Assembly: GCF_001949145.1 (NCBI RefSeq)
Contig: NW_019091358.1
Coordinates: 2,225,553-2,287,552 of the forward strand
DNA: 62,000 nucleotides
Direction of reading: 5' to 3'
Source of the DNA: Acanthaster planci
Taxonomy: Eukaryota > Echinodermata > Asteroidea > Valvatida > Acanthasteridae
How positions within the stretch are numbered: position 1 is the first letter of the stretch; the number at the start of each line of letters is the position of its first letter. Position numbers and translations under genes: made by a program. This document shows, piece by piece, positions 52,639-62,000 of this stretch. The notes under the pieces were generated by a model. It did no database searches, had not been told where the DNA came from, and saw only the letters and a list, made by a program, of their open reading frames with translations.

Positions 52639-53250
52639 TTGGACACTAAGATTAGGAAAAATCTAACCAATTCCTCAACAGAGAGATTGGGTCATGCACT
52701 CATCACATCTGACATTGATTACTGTAACAGCCTGTTGTCTGGTTTGCCAACTCAAACATTGCCCCGTTGCAACGCCTTCAAAACTCTGCTGCCAGAATGG
52801 TTACTTGGACTAAGAAACACGAACACATTTTATACGCCAGTCATTCGGTTTCTTCATTGACTTCCAGTTCACGAACGCTTCATCTTCAAAACACTTCTCG
52901 TTGTTTTCCAGATCATCCACAACCTTGCCCCATTATATCTCCAGAAGCTCGTATCCATCCGGTCCAGAACCATATTATCTACGTCCCACCACCTCCGATC
53001 GCATTCTACAGCCATCTTCAGTTACTGCCTCGACTTAAAACCAAAACTGCTATGGCGACCGTGCCTTCTCTGTGCTAGCCCCGAGACTCTGGAACTCTCT
53101 TCCCATGCACATCCCAGAAAATGATGCATTAGATAATACTTAAGAGCCTTCACTTTTCGCAAGCCTTTGATCATTAAATTGATTTTTATACATGTATCAG
53201 AAACAACTGGGCGCTTTGAAACACTGTGGAAAGCGCATTGTAAGTTATAG
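52639..53250 (+). mobile_element. L2-type LINE 3' end, frameshifted
   Basis: The end of a reverse transcriptase is readable across shifting frames: IRKNLTNSSTE, ITSDIDYCNSLLSGLP, LQNSAARMVT, then LPVHERFIFKTLL, HNLAPLYL and finally SVLAPRLWNSLP. These are standard C-terminal motifs of L2/CR1 LINEs. After the protein end, GCGCTTT (53,211-53,217) pairs with AAAGCGC (53,231-53,237), a 3' hairpin of the sort typical of L2 tails. Frameshifts make the copy inactive. The 5' part is missing, as is usual after incomplete reverse transcription. Confidence 0.85.
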
Positions 53251-55249
53251 TTAGACACAGTAGAGATTCTATTTCGTTCAGCGCCGTATTCCACATTAAT
53301 GTGGGGTTTTCCAATAGATTTTGTATGGTGTCAATTTATTCTGTAAGAACAACCCTGCTTTTTACGCCGTTTTTTTTTTTTTTTTATTGATGCGTTGGAT
53401 CTTCGAGTCATTGCCGTTACTGGTACATCATAGCTGCCGTTTGACGCATTTGCCGTGGCTTTTTATGACAACCCGAAATACCAGCACTTTTTTTATCTCT
53501 CTCGTAGAATTATTAAGGACGTCATCTGATAAGGCATCAAGGGAACCTTCCGGCATTTTGCACTGGAAAGAAAAAAAAACCTTAACATTGTCGAGACGAT
53601 GCTGTAGCGTCGGGAATTGAAAAGAAAAAAAAACTCCCCGACTTCGCTAACAAAATATCAAACGGGTTGAGATGTGCGCATTTCTTGGCTAGACAGCCTC
53701 TATGCGTAGGGGTTTCTGCGGGAGATTGATACCGCTGCTCCCCCTGCAACTCCAAAATAGATTACTCGCCGTTGGTTATTTTTTCGCGTAGCAGTGGCCA
53801 CAATATTATAGCCAGGCCCATTCGCAACTCACCCAACGCAGACCGATCAATTAAAACAATAGTGGTGTGCACATGGCTCGGCGTGGATCCATTCCAAGGT
53901 GAGATTGCGCTAGTTGATCTACAGTTGGACGCGCGTCTGAGACCGGTACACCGTAATGATATAGAGGCAGGTTCTTTCTGCATGAAGTGTTAGTATGCAA
54001 TTGCGATTTTTGAGGCCGGCTTCTACGTTACAGTTTAGTTGCCATGTTACCACGCTATTGATTAGTGAAAAAGGCTAGGTTGATTCAACTGAACCTTAAG
54101 TCTGGCAAAAATGGAGCCCTACGTTTAGTACAGGGTGTTTTTCCGCCATTTGAGTACAATGTCAAAAATCACTAATGATTTGTGCATTAAAAATAATGCC
54201 AGCTGTGCCTTCACAATGTTGCTGTTAAACATGCAGTCAGTGTTAACATAACCTACTTCTTCGCCGTGACGTTGTATGAAAGAGGGCTATAACTGCACTG
54301 TGCGGCAAGAGGTTTCAAGGGAATATAACTTTCCTGAAACATTCTTGATATGACTGATAAGTGACAGCAGAAAACCGTCAAGTTATTTAAATTGTGACAA
54401 TTTAAATAAAGATTAAGCGCAAGTTTAATCTGCGCTATGGAATGCAGTCCCCGAAGTGTTAGGCTTTCCTCTGTACATTCTCAGTAGGTTTCGCAGGCAG
54501 GCCATTGGGTCAGGTTGGACACACACAAGTCTATGGTCCGTCACAGTTAGTCTTTATTTCCTAGCGACTTCCATACAAAATATGCGTCCGAACCTCTATG
54601 ACAATTTACAGTCAACACATTTCCCCTTCCCCACTGAGGTTACAATTACATCATATCGGTGTGGATGACTACATTTCAGGGCAAGGAACTACACAGGAAT
54701 TGAACTTAAACCGTGAATCAAACCCAATTACAAACCGGTGAGGGCATTAAATTTCTAGGACAATTGAGTTGTCCTGGATATGTTTTCAGATACAAACTGA
54801 AAAAAATAGAACAACTTTATGTTTACCAAAATTAATAAAGGCTATTCGACTTCGAGGGACAGTACACGCTTTGCAACTATCCAAAATGTAACCAAGGAAG
54901 CTATTATTCTAACTTATTATTCTATTCTCAGCATATGATACGAAACATTCACAAGATAATGCTTCAAGTGATCAGTTTGCAGTCACGGTACACACAATAC
55001 AGGTACAATGTATACAGGCGGTACATGTATGCTGGATCATTGAAGACCAGCTGATAGGAGGAATCATGAATAATTCGTGTATCTTGACTTACCTACGAAA
55101 ATATCGCCACCTGTTGGCTGGATACTGCTGAATCTTACACTCCACCTGAAATTTAACCTTTAAGTTTCATACCAGGTACTCAAACTGAATGAGGCAGTAT
55201 AATGTATACCATCCCTCAAAAGGTCATACAGATCTATAGTGACTTAACC
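53251..55249. other. Non-coding stretch, probably includes BEL/Pao 3' region
   Basis: No gene was recognised. A pure T run lies near 53,370-53,386. Opposed frames at 53,762-53,993 shadow each other. Sequence from roughly 54,450 to 55,250 could be the 3' end and LTR of the adjoining BEL/Pao element, since it lies directly beyond its integrase, but I could not define LTR ends. Confidence 0.35.
54383..54409. repeat. 13-bp perfect inverted repeat around one base
   Basis: TTATTTAAATTGT is followed by one G and then its exact reverse complement. It is AT-rich, so a cruciform or binding-site role is possible but chance cannot be excluded. Confidence 0.5.
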
Positions 55250-56900
55250 AAGCCCGCACACTGCTTCTAGCAGACAGATTTTGTTCATTGGTCTCTCTCA
55301 TACTGTCCCTTGGCAGTCGTCACACGAACCCCTCAGACGCAGCCATCCTCACTGCGATACACCTCTGTTGCACGACAGAAACGCCAATCCACGATGACCA
55401 AGGATAAGCTTGTCTGTAAGGAAGCACAAATCTCCCACTTCGAAGTTCCGAGACTGGTTGATAGACCTTTTCCGTACCTGAAGTGTAGGTAGGTATTCTC
55501 TCAGGAATCTGCTCCAGAACTGTTGTACATTGTACTGAGTCTGCCTAAAACGGTTCTGCACCAGAGCATCCCGCTTCTCAAACAGACCTGTAGGGCAGGC
55601 ACTCGCTGGCTCAGGGTTGATAACATTAACTGGCCTCAATGGAAGTAGACCATCAGCACTCTGACTGAGGGCACACGATGGAAAATTGTTGCACATAAGC
55701 TCACTTTCCGCGACTATTGTAGCCTGCTGATCCTCAGCATGTGCCTGTCCCTTCAATACAGTCAGTAGGGCTCGTTGTAGAACCGCCAAGGATCGCTCGA
55801 AAAGGCCATTTCTTGCAGAAGCCTTCGGTACGTTTGACCACCGCACGATTGCTCGTTGCCTCATGAAGTCTCCAACCTTGTTGCTGTTCCGCACCTTCAC
55901 CAAGGAATTCATCTCCATAATGTCTGCAGCGAAGTGAGTATCTCGGTAGGTCGGGATTTTCTTGAAATGAAGCGACGTAATTTGCATTCAGAAAGCTGGC
56001 AGCATCTAGTGATGGGAGGAGCTCAAAGTGCACCGCCTTCACCGACAATGATACAATGCCAAGTACCCAACGTTTGACATTTGATCGGCCAATGCGGACC
56101 ATCACAGGACTCATGAAATCTGCTCTGACAACACCCAAGGTAGGCTTCCCTTTCAGGTAGGCTTCCCTGGGGCTGTTCCTACGGCCGGGCGATCAATCTT
56201 TGGGACTCGGTGCATCGTTTTTCCACTCCATATACATCAAATTGGGATTACCAATGGGCCAGAACTTCTCGCACAGAAGGCACAACATAGTACGTGGAGC
56301 ATGGCCGTAGACCACGTGATGCTCTTGGCTTATGATGGTGGTCACGTGGTGGCTCTCCCGAAAAATGATCTGGTGCTCCCTTCCATACCTAATGTTTGCC
56401 TTGTTCAAGTACCCACTGACTCGTAGCAGCCCCGCTTGATCGATGAAAGGCGGAGTGTTGTTTACTTCTTTATGCTTCATCCTTGGCCCACCTTTACCAA
56501 ACCTGGCGATGACATCAGCAAAGCATCAGCACTGGATGTATTTGAGGATTAATTCTTCGCTCTTCCTCATCTCAGCCACTGAAACACGATTGGCAACTGC
56601 TGACTTCTGAGCAGTGCTCATCCCTTTATTGGCAGTCAGCCAATTCACAAACCTCACCAGCCACGCCACCGCAATTTTCAACTTGTCCATGATGAATATC
56701 TTTTCACCAGCTTCATCACACTTTCATCATCTGCAGTGTCGACGCATACTGATGCTTCCTTTCTGAACTTAGGGAAGTCATTTGGCAGCTCTTCAACGAT
56801 TGGAGATCCTGACCAAGCAGATGGCAGTTTCCATATGAATGCTGGTCCTCTGTAGTAACGTTCGTTGTGAACAAACTGCCCCCCGTCTGTCTGTCACATC
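55250..56900 (-). pseudogene. BEL/Pao LTR retrotransposon: RNase H-side, integrase
   Basis: On the minus strand, from high to low coordinates: a connection/RNase H-side segment (about 56,900-56,520; AFIWKLPSAW, ADDESVMKLVKK), the H2C2 zinc-binding domain of integrase (56,480-56,193; PFIDQAGLLRVSGYLNKANI, then HH and C..C), the catalytic core (about 56,138-55,735; VKRWVLGIVSLSVKAVHFEL, LDAASFLNA) and the C-terminal part (QYNVQQFWSRFLREYLPTLQ) ending in a KICLLEA-like motif near 55,270. The order and motifs are those of BEL/Pao pol. The frame changes several times and stops interrupt it, so it is not functional. Reverse transcriptase and gag were not found next to it. Confidence 0.85.
56139..56168. 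repeat. 17-bp duplication inside the integrase remnant
   Basis: GGTAGGCTTCCCT occurs at 56,139 and again at 56,156, between the zinc-binding and core domains. A 17-base duplication shifts the frame, and is one of the visible breaks in the element. Confidence 0.6.
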
Positions 56901-57189
56901 TCTACCTTCAGCTAAGGATCTCTCTCATACCATGATCTCTCATGATGTCTTGTACCCTATTTTGTTTTGAGCGTTTGGAAGCGTCTGGTCTTGTTTTAAA
57001 GCATCTGAAGGACGACGGTGCTATCCGTTCACTGGTAACTTGAGTCAAAACCTGCGCAGTCGTGGATTCTTGCTCATCAACCACACTCTGTGCTCCGACG
57101 ATCTCCGTTGAGAGTTGGGATTCCGAGCAAATCTCAACCACTTAATCTGTAGACTGCTCATGGGTAGAAGGAAGAGCCTGGTACTCTGA

Positions 57190-57530
57190 CATCACTGGAA
57201 GTGGCGAACCTAGATGGTGATGGCCGACTGATGATTCCCAGAATCTACTCGTGGTGCAAAATTCCTTTAGAGAGCAGTTGCATACAGTGTGAGAGGGTCT
57301 GGCGTGGATACGATCATCTAGGCCTATAGGATCTGGATATGCGATACATTGTTGACAGAAGGATTGGCCTGTTGGTGGGGAGGGATGTGCCCAGGGCACG
57401 TATTCAGCTGGAGTACCGTGAAGGCCAAGATTGGAAGCCAGTTGCATTTAACAACTTATGGGGTTGGAGCCTTCTTGGTGCAAGGTCATTGGCCGATGAG
57501 TCTCTTGCCATGCCTCTAGATATGCGATGA
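57190..57530 (+). pseudogene. BEL/Pao protease fragment on the opposite strand
   Basis: The plus strand reads VANLDGDGRLMIPRIYSW, then ERVWRGYDHL, a stop codon at 57,327-57,329, and RRIGLLVGRDVPRARIQLEY followed by PVAFNNLWGWSLLGA. The spacing of an IP segment, a W..HL segment, IGLL[IV]GRD and a GW..LG end is that of the retropepsin-like domain upstream of BEL/Pao reverse transcriptase. It faces away from the integrase fragment next door, so the two cannot belong to one intact copy. The in-frame stop marks it as dead. Confidence 0.65.
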
Positions 57531-60485
57531 GCATGTACGTGGTTGGTGGAAAGTTTTGTTCATGAACAATGCACGACAGGCGATAAGTTCAGTGCAGTGC
57601 TAGTGTTAGCAGCACATTCACCATTGCATGTAGCCTTTCAGACAACAACGAAAATACACCTCCGACTCCCCAACGACTATCCTTTGTTTGTTTTTCTTCT
57701 GGGGTTCAGGATTTCCTCTGGGTAGACGTTATTTCCCCACAAAGCACTGTATTACATTTAGGCATTAAGATGTTTACCCCTAATTTTATCTGATTGTTAA
57801 ATGACAGTGGAGTTGGAAGGTTTGAAGCTTGTCAAGCTGTTATAAGAATTACCTGCATATATATTTTGTGTTATTGTGATCATAAGGTAAATAGGTAGCT
57901 ACATTTTGTACACGATAACCCTTTATCGTGTACAAAATCGTGTACACTCACATTAAAAAATATTGCTTGTTAGTTCAAACAACAGTATCGTGAATTCTTC
58001 CTGTGATAAAATGCACTGTGTATTGTATAACACGTTTCTGGAAAAGTGTAAACATACTTGGTACAATGTTAATTTGGTATTTGATCTTGTGACACATGAG
58101 CGGATAATAACAAAACAAGATAAAGAAAATATAATTAGACAAAATGTAAGTAGATATAAAGGACTCCTAAACCCCAAGCCAAAATTGTGTCTAAAATAAC
58201 AATGTGCTTTATTTATGTGTCGGGTACCGTCTGTCCATAAAGGTAATTTATTATTGTAAAGTGTTTGCGGAGTGTCTGGTTGCATTCACTACATATCTAT
58301 ACTACCAGTATGGTAAAGTAATTAATGATGACAAAAATTCTGCTACTGCGCTTTAGTTCTAATACAAACAGGTTGAACGTAAGAACATAAATTACATGCA
58401 TGCACCTTCCGCGAAATATCAACTTTATTCCAATGTATCACAATGACATTTTTATCGGCAATAAATTAATGTAAATTGTTGGTTAGAACTATGGTGAGAG
58501 AAGCCACATTTACAGAAAGTCGTGTGTGTGTTTTTGTGAACTTGAAAACATGATCTGCTGCGCAGAGCAGACAGCACGCCCGAGCTGCTCCGCCTGAAAA
58601 GACCAATTCACCGGACAGACTTAAAATTCCCTGCTACACTAACGCCACCTTGGCAGAAGCCCACCTTGTACCGGATTGATTGCTCAGAGTGAATGGAAGT
58701 CACGAACTGGTGTGGCATCCTGAAGGTTTACATTTGTCGATTACGATGGACAATCTCGAACGACTTATAGTACATGGAAATTCTGTGGCGGGGGGAGCAC
58801 CTTACAGGGTACATGGATTCTGAGAGATTGCCAATATAGCGATATGCGCGAATCCAGTGACCATGGTAACGCCATATATGCATCACTAGTCATTTTGCAG
58901 TGGCCCCGCCAAAAGCAAACACATTGTAATAACCATTTGCCTACTGTAGTAGGCACTCCGTGATAATTCCCCCTGTGCACAACTGAACAGAATGCTTCCC
59001 GCCATCAGAGAGGGCTACAGACAACGTCCAGTGAAAGGTCAATGGACGTCGTCTATGACAAATCAAAGCAATTCGAAACTACCCCAAGAAAACAGTACAA
59101 AGAAAAAAACTTAACTATACGAGTCCCCCATATTAGAGCTCTCCTCTGTTTGTTGGAGTCTCAGTTGTACGAATTTTTTCCCCGTAATTGTTGGGTGTAC
59201 AGGCACGCATTGCCGCATGCCTGCATCTTTGTTCCCTGTATCAGTTAGCAAAAACCGAACAAACCCGATAATTGCCAAGGCTACGACCATAATAATTAAA
59301 ACCTGATTGTTTCAATTGAGATAGCCTTGCATCAGGTTGGCATTGAAAAGGACCTACATCATCAGGCAAGCAACTCTGCTTTTTTTAATTTTATTTTAAT
59401 TCCTACTTGTTTTGCACAGACTAAGGCCTTTTGCTTCAAAACGTACGCATCTGACCAATCCGTAGTCCTTTGATAGCAGCTAATTTGATTTTTTAGCATT
59501 CGGGGCACGTGGTGTGTCTGGTTGAAGTTGGAGGAATTCGCATATGCAAAACAGTTAACCGTACGTTATTTATACTAAAATCACTGAACACATGTTTTAA
59601 ACATCAGTGAAGACGATAAAACCAAAACAGAGCAGAAACAGAACAAAGAAACTTGTTACGATTTCATATGAAGGAATTTCCAAACAATTTGACCAACACT
59701 ATATCAAATTTATGTGTAGACCCATCTCCGTGGGTGAAAAGCATTAATTTGTCGATTCACTGTCCGGCTTTTAAATGTATAAGCCAAATACCTAACGGTG
59801 AGTACATTTCCGACCTAAAATATGTTCTTTTGTCGGTTGAAACCTCACCACTGCAAGTCCACATGTAAGTAGGTGATTTCTATGGAAATGTGGCAATGCT
59901 GTTAAAAAATCAAATGGATTCAGTCGGTTAGGTCTTACAAGGCTGATGTAAGCTAGACAAATACCAAACATGAGGACGTTCATTTTGAAAGTAGCCAACT
60001 ATTCTTCTTCTTTTTATCAACCCGATAACTAAATGCAATGTATTTCCAAGAGCACTTTCCTGTGCCAAATATGTGTCAGCCGATATCACAAATACGCGCA
60101 GGTGCTTAATTGGATGGGTCTGAATATATTAGGGGCCAAATGGCGTTGAACGTGTACCACGTCTCGGCTTTTGCGATATTTTAGGGTTGATGTCTCGACA
60201 CATTGGCAAACTCGGACATTTGAGCAGTATGATCATGTCAGGAGCTGGGCTTTAAGCTCGTTCCCAAGATTGTCAAGTCCACACAACAAACTGTGTGAAT
60301 CCTGTTATCTGCGCATTTTCCCCTAACTTTCCCAATATCATACTTTAGTTTTACCGGCAAGGGAACTATACACGGGTAAAGCCCTCACATAATTCCAGAA
60401 ACAAACGTAAGATTGTCAATTTCAACGGAGCTGTATAGTTGATTCTTCAAGTCAAGAAATCGAAACTACTCTGAGAATGTACCTT
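57531..60485. other. Non-coding stretch
   Basis: Apart from the hairpin at 57.9 kb I see nothing assignable. Frames near 57,953-58,285 (minus, 110 codons) and others are AT-rich and match nothing I know. Confidence 0.5.
57903..57938. repeat. Perfect 16-bp hairpin with 4-base loop
   Basis: ATTTTGTACACGATAA at 57,903-57,918 is followed by CCCT and its exact reverse complement at 57,923-57,938. CGTGTACAC follows at once, repeating part of the stem. RNA from either strand would form a stable stem-loop. It may be a fused pair of transposon ends or a structural element. Confidence 0.85.
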
Positions 60486-60737
60486 TCAGACCATGGTTAG
60501 GCCCTTCTCAAGCTGGTTAATCAAGATGAGAGACTTCAGGTTTGAGAGTTGTTTCTGAATCGTATCGTCCCTCACATCCTTGGCAACAAGGGTATTTGGA
60601 TATCGCTCGTTCAACCGCTCAGGTAATATTCCCCTGTCAACTAACCCCGGCGAAGGATTCGGTTTTAAGTCTTCAGTCAATATCTGGGTCAATCTTTCCA
60701 GACGGAATTTTCTTACCTTGTCGTTGGGACAGTGCGC
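60486..60737 (-). CDS. Exon-like open segment of unknown identity
   Basis: The minus strand reads 83 residues to a TGA, after an in-frame TAG just upstream. The product is hydrophilic and low in complexity bias, with KVRKFRLERLTQILTEDL, GLVDRGILPERLNERYP and a charged helix-like part ending LINQLEKGL. The GLVDRGILP part loosely resembles the actin-binding RPEL motif, but spacing is off by one and the conserved arginine is a lysine, so I do not claim it. Directly upstream GGTTCGAAT resembles a polymerase III B box, so the segment may belong to a retroposon. It could also be a pseudogene. Confidence 0.25.
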   Translation of the reverse strand, partial: AHCPNDKVRKFRLERLTQILTEDLKPNPSPGLVDRGILPERLNERYPNTLVAKDVRDDTIQKQLSNLKSLILINQLEKGLTMV

Positions 60738-62000
60738 CTAATCCATTCGAACCAGGGTCCCTTGGATGATGAAGGATCTGTTCCTAATTCCGTGAGTATA
60801 TAGACCGTGGCCTTTCATCGAGTCGTCAATTATTCATATTTCAGGTCGATCATGCAAGCCGGTTCTCTGATGCGGCTGTAGCTACTGGCATAAAAGTTTC
60901 ATGCAGAGCGATTTTCTCTACAGTTGTCAGTTTTCGCTCACACCCTAATTGCTTACATGAGCCATTTCGCAACGCATTGATAACGAAATGCTAGCCAACG
61001 TCGATTCAAGTTATTATAAGGTCAAGGAGGACTTGTAGACCGAAGAGCACGGTTTGTATCTTAACATGGACGTCATTTTGATCAGATTTACTTCTGAAAT
61101 AAGAATGTGTTTTCTCCCAACTCTTGTCAAGCAATTTATAGTCTGTCATGCCAAGATCTGCCAAAAATGGTCCGCAGATGGGCTTGCGCAGTTTCGCCTG
61201 TTATAGGCACCCCCACCACAAAAAAGGTCTGGTACATAAAGATGGGCCTACAGAGTCAACTCCTGATTCAAGCAGGCCTAGAACTGTACCTGAGGAAAAA
61301 CTGTTGTGGAAAGGAATACAGAACATTGTATAATTTGTGCTTTTAAGATATCAGTCATATGTTCACCCACTCTACCCAAATCGCTCATGACGCTGATGGT
61401 GAGGCTAACCGACGCTTGTGATTTCAGAATCAGAAGTTTTACAAAATTTGCAACATGACCCAAATATGGCAGTGTTATTTTTAATGAAACCCGCGCTCCA
61501 GAGCAGTTGCTTGTCATTTACAGGATTTACATGGCACCATAGGGCGTGGCAGAGAAAATAAGACGCGCATTGCTCTCCTTGTCTGAAATCCGACACAGTT
61601 GAAAATGGGAAATAAGAAAAAGATCCGATGTTCAAGCAAGGCGGATGGTTTTGTGCACAATCGCTGAGGACAGACCAGTGTCAGTGTCCAAAATATCGAC
61701 TTGATCGTGAGCAACAAGTTTGTAATTTGTGTAAAATTACAAAGTTGTCGCAGGTATATGACAGTTACCTATTTCCTTCATATTGGCACCAACTCTGGAC
61801 ACTGCTCTTCCTCGAATCGTCCCATCTTCATTAAAAGTGATTAGATCGATATGAACAGCAATACATATTCCAATTAGTCTTGTGCATTGTCTTTAATTTG
61901 CCAATATCTGTTCTGGTTGAAATGTTTGAAGATTAAAAATTATTTTTCCGTCATTGGTCGACGGACAAGCAGACTGGCTCCTTGGCGGCAAAAGACCGTG
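60738..62000. other. Non-coding stretch to the window end
   Basis: Minus-strand frames at 61,278-61,717 overlap one another in different registers and match no family I recognise. No receptor exon was found. Confidence 0.45.

Noticed and set aside
56908-57447. Minus-strand frames above the integrase as further BEL/Pao coding sequence
   Set aside because: They lack BEL/Pao motifs; the recognisable protease motif in part of this interval is on the plus strand, so the minus frames there are shadows.
1-62000. CRISPR arrays, bacterial operons, phage or defence systems
   Set aside because: No regularly spaced identical short repeats with unique spacers, no prokaryotic gene organisation; the sequence is plainly animal.

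Overview
This is a stretch of animal nuclear DNA. It is AT-rich, its genes have very long introns, coding sequence is sparse, and remnants of several eukaryotic transposon classes are scattered through it. I see no bacterial operons, Shine-Dalgarno-led genes, CRISPR arrays or phage genes. The one gene I can name is a kisspeptin-type (GPR54-like) neuropeptide GPCR that keeps the intron positions of that family. Together with the L2/CR1-type LINEs, a BEL/Pao retrotransposon and a tRNA-derived SINE, this fits an invertebrate, most likely a marine deuterostome (echinoderm, hemichordate or cephalochordate). That placement is inference; the species cannot be read from the window.

The receptor lies on the minus strand. 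Its last coding exon (28,083-28,693) encodes the end of TM4 through TM7 and the C-terminal tail. The exon before it (46,552-46,687) encodes TM3, the second intracellular loop and most of TM4. They are separated by a 17.86-kb intron (28,694-46,551), and the split glycine codon rejoins in frame. The exons for the N-terminus, TM1 and TM2 were not found up to 62,000 and probably lie beyond the window, or have diverged past recognition by eye. Everything from 28 kb to the right end is therefore probably receptor gene, mostly intron.

Region by region: 1-5.4 kb has a small palindromic MITE-like element (1,421-1,572), a decayed LINE split by foreign sequence (about 1,690-2,800) and a tRNA-derived SINE (about 5,155-5,335). 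5.4-11.2 kb is non-coding with a pentanucleotide-rich stretch near 10.1 kb. 11.26-16.74 kb is a nested repeat domain: outer ACTCGAGTC-type ends, an inner pair of CACTGTAAAAAA termini, a 28-bp inverted repeat, a degenerate 53-bp satellite and a second degenerate array. 16.7-25.8 kb shows nothing coding. A 64-bp tandem repeat sits at 25.82-26.00 kb, downstream of the receptor stop.

The receptor intron carries a degenerate GC-richer array (31.66-31.92 kb), AT-rich tandem sequence (36.38-36.66 kb), a TTGTTC-type microsatellite with a 45-bp higher-order period (41.01-41.50 kb) and a compact non-autonomous DNA transposon with ACTCGAGTC ends (43.55-44.12 kb). Right of the TM3 exon there is an L2-like LINE 3' end (52.64-53.25 kb) and a broken BEL/Pao retrotransposon (55.25-57.53 kb), whose integrase part and protease part lie on opposite strands. 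The rest is non-coding as far as I can tell.

I found no convincing new biological system. The most useful leads are the conserved intron architecture of the receptor, the nested repeat domain at 11-17 kb, the MITE family with a second end at 39.7 kb, the head-to-head BEL/Pao fragments, and a perfect 16-bp hairpin at 57.9 kb.
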